A stretch of DNA of 9,809 nt from DASUSF01 sp036375275. Lineage in GTDB: Bacteria > Pseudomonadota > Alphaproteobacteria > Geminicoccales > Geminicoccaceae. The position numbers and the translations under genes were made by a program. The notes beneath the pieces are model-generated. The model did not search any database, had not been told where the DNA came from, and saw only the letters and a program-made list of their open reading frames with translations. Where the stretch lies: positions 1 to 9,809 of the forward strand of contig DASUSF010000281.1 of the NCBI GenBank assembly GCA_036375275.1, read 5' to 3'. Below are positions 5,624 through 9,809 of the stretch, piece by piece (position 1 is the stretch's first letter; the number at the start of each line of letters is the position of its first letter).

Positions 5624-6751
5624 ATGACCGAAGCCGGACGAGAGGTCGTTCTCACCCGCGCCGGCCTGGACCAGCTGCTCGGGGTCCTGGCGCAGTCCTA
5701 CCGCGTGGTCGGGCCGACGCTCCGCGACCAGGCGATCGTCTACGACGACATCGAGGGCGTGGACGACCTGCCCGCCGGCTGGACCGACGAGCACGAGGGC
5801 GGCCATTACCGGGTCCACCGGCGCGACGACGCGGCGCTGTTCGGCTACGTCGTCGGGCCGCACTCCTGGAAGCGCTTCCTGCATCCGCCGGCGCAGCGGC
5901 TCTGGCGCGCGGAGCGTGATGGCGAAGGCAACCTCGAGATGCGCGCCGAGCCGGGGCCGGACCGCCCGTTCGCCTTCGTCGGCGTGCGGCCGTGCGACCT
6001 CCAGGCGATCCGCGTCCAGGACCGGGTCTTCCTGGAAGGCGCCTACATCGACCCCCACTACCGGGACCGGCGCGCCGGCGCCTTCATGCTCGCGGTCAAC
6101 TGCGGCGAGGCGGGGGGGACCTGCTTCTGCGTCTCGATGCAGACGGGCCCCAGGGCCGAGCGCGGCTTCGACCTCGCGCTGACCGAGCTCGACCCGGGTG
6201 GCGACCACCGGTTCCTGATCGAGGTCGGGAGCGGGCGCGGCGCCGAGGTGCTCGCGGGCGTGGCGCAGCGTCCGGCGCGCGAAGAGGATCGGGCCGCCGC
6301 GCGGGCGGTGAGCGAGCGGACCGCGGCGCACATGGGGCGCGAGATGCCCGAGGTCCACATGCAGGACCTGCTCATGAACAACCTCGAGCACCCGCGCTGG
6401 GACGACGTCGCCGAGCGCTGCCTGACCTGCGGCAACTGCACCATGGTCTGCCCGACCTGCTTCTGCACGCAGACCGAGGAGGAGCTCGACCTCACCGGCG
6501 AGACCGCCGGCCGCAACCGGACCTGGACCTCCTGCTTCACCCTCGACTTCTCCTACATCCACGGCGGCAGCGTCCGCCGCTCGGCCAAGTCGCGCTACCG
6601 GCAGTGGATGACCCACAAGCTCGCGACCTGGCACGACCAGTTCGGAACGTCGGGCTGCGTCGGCTGCGGCCGGTGCATCACCTGGTGCCCGGTCGGGATC
6701 GACATCACCGAGGAGGTGCGCGCGATCCGGGACGATCAGCCTCCGGCCTGA
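5624..6751 (+). CDS. hydB: Group 3b [NiFe] hydrogenase, beta (iron-sulfur) subunit
   Basis: This 375-residue cytoplasmic protein matches the beta subunit of NAD(P)-linked sulfhydrogenase-type hydrogenases (HydB/HyhB), related to the AsrA subunit of anaerobic sulfite reductase. The N-terminal two thirds carry the conserved GVRPCDLQAI and, further on, NCGEAGGTCFC. The C-terminal third holds two ferredoxin-like motifs. The first starts at Cys266 (CLTCGNCTMVCP, followed by TCFC) and the second at Cys345 (CVGCGRCITWCP). These should bind two [4Fe-4S] clusters that pass electrons between the hydrogenase dimer and the flavin subunit. All eight expected cysteines are present, and the length is close to that of family members. 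ATG at 5624 has AGGG at 5614-5617 with 6-nt spacing. It is the first gene of the operon, with the next gene beginning 12 nt after its stop. Confidence 0.93.
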   Translation: MTEAGREVVLTRAGLDQLLGVLAQSYRVVGPTLRDQAIVYDDIEGVDDLPAGWTDEHEGGHYRVHRRDDAALFGYVVGPHSWKRFLHPPAQRLWRAERDGEGNLEMRAEPGPDRPFAFVGVRPCDLQAIRVQDRVFLEGAYIDPHYRDRRAGAFMLAVNCGEAGGTCFCVSMQTGPRAERGFDLALTELDPGGDHRFLIEVGSGRGAEVLAGVAQRPAREEDRAAARAVSERTAAHMGREMPEVHMQDLLMNNLEHPRWDDVAERCLTCGNCTMVCPTCFCTQTEEELDLTGETAGRNRTWTSCFTLDFSYIHGGSVRRSAKSRYRQWMTHKLATWHDQFGTSGCVGCGRCITWCPVGIDITEEVRAIRDDQPPA

Positions 6752-6763
6752 GGACGAACGAGG

Positions 6764-7228
6764 ATGGAGAGACTCGACGAGATCATCGGGCAGCACCCGT
6801 TCTTCCGGGACCTCGAGCCGTCGTGCTGCGCGATGATCGCCGGCTGCGGCCGGAACGTCCGCTTCGATGCCGGGCAGTACCTGTTCCACGAGGGCGACCC
6901 CGCCGACCGCTTCTACCTGATCCGCCACGGCCGCGTTGCGTTCGAGATCACGGTGCCGGGCCGGGAGCCGGCGCGCTTCCTCACCCTCGACGAGGGCCAG
7001 ATCGCGGGCGTCTCCTGGCTGGTTCCGCCCTACCGCTGGAACTACGACGCCAAGGCGCTCGAGCTGACCCGCGCCATCGCGCTCGATGCCAAGTGCCTGC
7101 GCGGCAAGTGCGAGGAGGACCACCACCTCGGCTACGAGCTGATGAAGCGCTTCGTCCCGGAGCTGGTCCGGCGCCTGCACGCGACCCGGATGCAGATGCT
7201 CGACGTCTACGGCAAGCCCGCGGCGTGA
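6764..7228 (+). CDS. Stand-alone cyclic-nucleotide-binding-fold protein in the hydrogenase operon
   Basis: The predicted protein has 154 residues and contains only a CRP/FNR-type sensor fold, with no helix-turn-helix. The hallmark is at residues 34-62 (FDAGQYLFHEGDPADRFYLI, then RHGRVAFEI), followed by LDEGQIAGVSWLVPP (75-89). A long amphipathic helix near the C-terminus (122-148) resembles the dimerisation helix of CRP. The phosphate-binding cassette is atypical. Where CRP has GELG and an RSA arginine, this has GVSW and WNYDAKA, so ordinary cAMP binding is doubtful. Five cysteines (21, 22, 28, 111, 116) are present, but no clear cluster motif is seen. AGGA overlaps the hydB stop and is 9 nt from this ATG. 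The gene's own stop overlaps the hydG start, so production is probably coupled to both neighbours. A role as regulator, assembly factor or extra subunit of the hydrogenase is inference. Confidence 0.85.
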   Translation: MERLDEIIGQHPFFRDLEPSCCAMIAGCGRNVRFDAGQYLFHEGDPADRFYLIRHGRVAFEITVPGREPARFLTLDEGQIAGVSWLVPPYRWNYDAKALELTRAIALDAKCLRGKCEEDHHLGYELMKRFVPELVRRLHATRMQMLDVYGKPAA

Positions 7229-8079
7229 CCGTCCTGGACGCCGTGAGCGAGGCGGTCCGCGACCCGATGGTGCCGACCATGGCGCGGGTGCTGCGCCGGC
7301 GGCGCGAGCTCGCCGACACCTGGACGCTCGAGCTCGAGACCGCGGACCGGGCCCTGCTCGGCTTCGGGCCCGGCCAGTTCAACATGCTCTACCTGCCCGG
7401 CGTCGGCGAGGTCGCGATCAGCGTCAGCGGCGACCCGGCGGGCGCCCGCCACCTGGTCCACACCATCCGCGACGTGGGCAAGGTGTCGGGGGCGCTGACC
7501 CGCCTGCAGCCCGGCATGAGCCTCGGCGTGCGCGGCCCGTTCGGCAGCACCTGGCCGGTCGAGGCCGCAGTCGGCCGCGACGTCCTGGTGGTCGCGGGCG
7601 GCCTCGGCCTCGCCCCGCTCCGCCCCGCGATCTACCGGCTCCTCGCCGAGCGGGGGCGGTTCGGCCGGATCGCGCTGCTCTACGGCACGCGCAGCCCGAC
7701 CGACATCCTCTACCCCCGCGAGCTCGAGCGCTGGCGGCGCCGCCTCGACGTGCAGATCGAGGTCACGGTCGACCACGCCGGGCTCGACTGGCACGGCCAC
7801 ATCGGCGTGGTGACGCACCTGATCCCGCGCGCCGCCTTCGACCCGGCGCGGACGGTCGCCCTGGTCTGCGGCCCGGAGGTGATGATGCGCTTCGCCGCGC
7901 TCGCGCTCCACGACGCCGGGGTCCCCGACCACGCCATCCACCTCTCGATGGAGCGCAACATGAAGTGCGCCCTCGGCCATTGCGGCCGCTGCCAGTTCGG
8001 CCCGATGCTGGTCTGCCGGGACGGCCCGGTCGTGAGCTACGAGCGGATCGCCCACCTGCTGGCGGTGAAGGAGCTGTAG
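7225..8079 (+). CDS. hydG: Group 3b hydrogenase, gamma subunit: FAD/NAD(P)-binding diaphorase
   Basis: This 284-residue subunit belongs to the ferredoxin-reductase superfamily, close to PyrK and HydG/HyhG. The N-terminal flavin domain shows DPMVPTMARV, FGPGQFNMLYLPGVGEVAISVSG and VRGPFGSTWPVE. The nucleotide-binding part shows VVAGGLGLAPLRPAIY, LLYGTRSPTDILYP and CGPEVMM. Near the C-terminus Cys248-x4-Cys253-x2-Cys256-x7-Cys264 should hold a [2Fe-2S] cluster. The subunit exchanges electrons with NAD(P)H. NADP is usual in the family, but cofactor choice cannot be read securely here. GTG at 7225 overlaps the preceding stop by 4 nt (GTGA). GTG at 7243 is possible. ATG at 7267 would cut into the conserved DPMVP segment. 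The frame is open far upstream, but that part is a shadow of hydB and the CNB-fold gene. Confidence 0.92.
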   Translation: MTVLDAVSEAVRDPMVPTMARVLRRRRELADTWTLELETADRALLGFGPGQFNMLYLPGVGEVAISVSGDPAGARHLVHTIRDVGKVSGALTRLQPGMSLGVRGPFGSTWPVEAAVGRDVLVVAGGLGLAPLRPAIYRLLAERGRFGRIALLYGTRSPTDILYPRELERWRRRLDVQIEVTVDHAGLDWHGHIGVVTHLIPRAAFDPARTVALVCGPEVMMRFAALALHDAGVPDHAIHLSMERNMKCALGHCGRCQFGPMLVCRDGPVVSYERIAHLLAVKEL

Positions 8080-8080
8080 C

Positions 8081-8863
8081 GTGGCAGGCGAGCGGAGGAA
8101 GCCCAAGCTCGCGGTCTGGAAGTTCGCGTCCTGCGACGGCTGCCAGCTCAGCCTCCTCGACTGCGAGGACGAGCTGCTCGCGGTCGCGGGCCGGATCGAG
8201 ATCGCCTACTTCCTGGAGGCAACCCGGGCGGAGGTGCCGGGACCCTACGACCTCTCCCTGGTCGAGGGCTCGATCACCACGGCCCACGACGCGAAGCGGA
8301 TCCGCGCCGTCCGGCGGAGCTCGAAGGCGCTGGTCACGATCGGCGCCTGCGCCACCGCGGGCGGCATCCAGGCGCTCCGGAACTTCAAGGACGTCAAGGA
8401 CTTCATCGACGTCGTCTACGCCCGGCCCGACTACATCGAGACGCTCAGGACCTCGACCCCGATCAAGGATCACGTCCACGTCGACTTCGAGCTCCGCGGC
8501 TGCCCGATCAACAAGCACCAGCTGCTCGAGGTGATCGCCGCGTTCCTCCACGGCCGGAAGCCCAACGTCCCCTCCAACAGCGTCTGCGTCGAGTGCAAGC
8601 AGAAGGGCAACGTCTGCGTGATGGTGGCGCACGGCACGCCCTGCCTCGGCCCGGTCACCCACGCCGGCTGCGGCGCGCTCTGCCCGTCCTACAACCGCGG
8701 CTGCTACGGCTGCTTCGGTCCGATGGAGAGCCCGGACATCGAGGCGCTCGGCCGGTGGCTGAAGCGGCTCGGCATGGACGACGCGGCGATCGGCCGCCTC
8801 TACGGCACCTTCAACGTCAACCAGGAGCCGTTCCGCCAGGAGTACCAGCGCCGTGGCGCGTAA
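8081..8863 (+). CDS. hydD: Group 3b [NiFe] hydrogenase, delta (small) subunit
   Basis: This 260-residue small subunit carries the Fe-S chain next to the nickel-iron site. The proximal-cluster ligands are in place: CDGC (Cys18, Cys21), GAC (Cys90) and RGCP (Cys141). The C-terminal half holds the further cluster motifs: Cys169, Cys172, Cys179, Cys188, Cys197, Cys201, Cys208 and Cys211 (CVEC, GNVC, GTPC, AGCGALCP, GCYGC). There is no twin-arginine signal peptide, which fits a cytoplasmic group 3 enzyme and not a membrane-bound uptake hydrogenase. Translation starts at GTG 8081, one base after the hydG stop. The end overlaps the hydA start by 11 nt. Length and motif order are typical of the HydD/HyhS family. 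Confidence 0.93.
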   Translation: MAGERRKPKLAVWKFASCDGCQLSLLDCEDELLAVAGRIEIAYFLEATRAEVPGPYDLSLVEGSITTAHDAKRIRAVRRSSKALVTIGACATAGGIQALRNFKDVKDFIDVVYARPDYIETLRTSTPIKDHVHVDFELRGCPINKHQLLEVIAAFLHGRKPNVPSNSVCVECKQKGNVCVMVAHGTPCLGPVTHAGCGALCPSYNRGCYGCFGPMESPDIEALGRWLKRLGMDDAAIGRLYGTFNVNQEPFRQEYQRRGA

Positions 8864-9809
8864 GACGATCAAGGTCGGCCAGCTCGCCCGGGTCGAGGGC
8901 GAAGGCGCGCTCAAGGTCACGATCCGGGACGGCGCGGTCACCGAGGCCGAGCTCAACATCTTCGAGCCGCCCCGCTTCTTCGAGGCCTTCCTCTGCGGGC
9001 GCCAGTTCACCGAGCCGCCGGACATCACGGCCCGGATCTGCGGCATCTGCCCCGTCGCCTATCAGATGAGCGCTGTCCACGCGATCGAGGACGCGCTCGG
9101 CGTGACCGTCGACGGCCCGCTCCGGGCGCTCCGCCGGCTGATCTACTGCGGCGAGTGGATCGAGAGCCACGGCCTCCACGTCTACATGCTGCACGCGCCG
9201 GACTTCCTCGGCTACCAGAGCGCGATCGACCTCGCCCGCGACCACGGCGACATCGTCCGGCGCGGGCTCGGCCTCAAGAAGGCCGGCAACGAGCTCGTCG
9301 CCTTCCTCGGCGGGCGCGAGGTCCACCCGATCAACGTCAGGGTCGGCGGCTTCTACCGGGCGCCGACGAAGCGCGAGCTCCGGACGCTGATCGATCCCCT
9401 GGAACGGGCCCGGGACGCCGCGCTCGAGACGGTGCGCTGGGTCGGGGCGTTCGATTTCCCGGTGTGCGAGCGCGACTACGAGTTCGTCTCGCTCAGCCAC
9501 CCCGACGAGTACCCGTTCAACGAGGGCCGCATCGTCTCCAGCCGCGGGCTCGACATCAGGGCTGAGGACTACCCCGACCACTTCGAGGAGTCGCACCAGC
9601 CGCAGTCGACGGCGCTGCACAGCCGGCTCAAGGCGCGCGGCAACTACTTCTGCGGCCCGATGGCGCGTTACGCGCTGAACTTCGAGAAGCTGCCGGCGAT
9701 CGCCAAGGAGGCGGCGCGCGACGCGGGGCTCGGCCCGGTCTGCAGCAACCCCTACCAGAGCATCGTCGTCAGGAGCGTCGAGATGGTCTTCGCGACCGAC
9801 GAGGCGCTC
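8853..9809 (+). CDS. hydA: Group 3b [NiFe] hydrogenase, alpha (large, catalytic) subunit, partial
   Basis: The first 319 residues of the catalytic subunit are present, and the gene runs off the right edge. Near the N-terminus is LARVEGEGALKV. The L1 motif RICGICPVAYQMSAVHAIED follows, with nickel ligands Cys63 and Cys66. The pattern PVAYQ after the cysteines, in place of the PVxH of uptake enzymes, fits group 3b. Further family-like stretches are GEWIESHGLHVYMLHAPDFLGY, GREVHPINVRVGGFY and FEESHQPQSTALHSRL. The second cysteine pair (DPCxxC) and the protease-cleaved C-terminus lie outside the window, so an intact active site cannot be confirmed. The start is GTG 8853, inside the end of hydD in another frame, implying coupled translation. 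No frameshift or stop occurs in the visible part. Confidence 0.93.
   Translation, partial: MARKTIKVGQLARVEGEGALKVTIRDGAVTEAELNIFEPPRFFEAFLCGRQFTEPPDITARICGICPVAYQMSAVHAIEDALGVTVDGPLRALRRLIYCGEWIESHGLHVYMLHAPDFLGYQSAIDLARDHGDIVRRGLGLKKAGNELVAFLGGREVHPINVRVGGFYRAPTKRELRTLIDPLERARDAALETVRWVGAFDFPVCERDYEFVSLSHPDEYPFNEGRIVSSRGLDIRAEDYPDHFEESHQPQSTALHSRLKARGNYFCGPMARYALNFEKLPAIAKEAARDAGLGPVCSNPYQSIVVRSVEMVFATDEAL

Noticed and set aside
5507..7180. Minus-strand open frame of 557 codons opposite hydB and the CNB-fold gene
   Set aside because: It spans two real genes on the other strand and has no domain-like sequence.
5992..7224. Upstream extension of the hydG frame through hydB and the CNB-fold gene
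   Set aside because: The frame lacks stops only because of GC bias. Recognisable HydG sequence begins just after GTG 7225.
7763..9046. Minus-strand open frame of 427 codons opposite hydG, hydD and hydA
   Set aside because: It is antisense to well-recognised hydrogenase genes, and its C-terminal part is mostly Arg/Gly/Ser.
1..9809. CRISPR arrays, tRNA genes, insertion sequences and attachment sites
   Set aside because: No regular spaced repeats, cloverleaf, transposase-like frame or flanking target duplication was seen on either strand.

Overview
The window is about 70% GC and densely coded, with many GTG starts and short spacers. A perfect FNR/Anr-type box (TTGAT-N4-ATCAA) and a possible EcfG-type promoter suggest a free-living proteobacterium, perhaps an alphaproteobacterium. 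The taxonomic call is inference. No rRNA, tRNA, CRISPR array, insertion sequence or integrase is visible, so this looks like ordinary chromosome. No gene-free stretch exceeds 300 bases.

Left part (1-2017): the 5' end of an ABC exporter gene runs leftward off the window. Divergent from it is a lipoprotein of the BPSL0067 family (CHAP/NlpC-P60-like cysteine peptidase fold). Converging on that gene, with a GC hairpin between them, is an unrecognised 203-residue protein on the minus strand. Upstream of it on the same strand lies a 39-residue single-pass membrane protein.

Middle part (2209-5404): on the plus strand, a secreted protein joins a one-haem cytochrome c domain (CTGCH) to a seven-bladed, Vgb-like beta-propeller. 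It is followed by a soluble hybrid histidine kinase (PAS, HisKA, HATPase, receiver).

Right part (5405-9809): the most coherent unit is an operon for a cytoplasmic group 3b NAD(P)-linked [NiFe] hydrogenase (sulfhydrogenase type). Its order is hydB (Fe-S electron transfer), a stand-alone cyclic-nucleotide-binding-fold protein, hydG (FAD/NAD(P) and [2Fe-2S] diaphorase), hydD (small subunit) and hydA (large subunit, cut by the window edge). All junctions are overlaps or gaps of at most 12 nt, so the CNB-fold protein is very probably made together with the enzyme. In the known complex, electrons pass between H2 at the HydA nickel-iron site, the HydD and HydB clusters, and NAD(P) at HydG.

Upstream of hydB sit the FNR-type box, a sigma70-like promoter overlapping it, and a leader with several perfect stem-loops, two of which are mutually exclusive. 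The three points most worth a second look are the CNB-fold subunit, which lacks the usual cAMP-binding residues, the structured leader under an oxygen-responsive-type box, and the cytochrome-propeller fusion.
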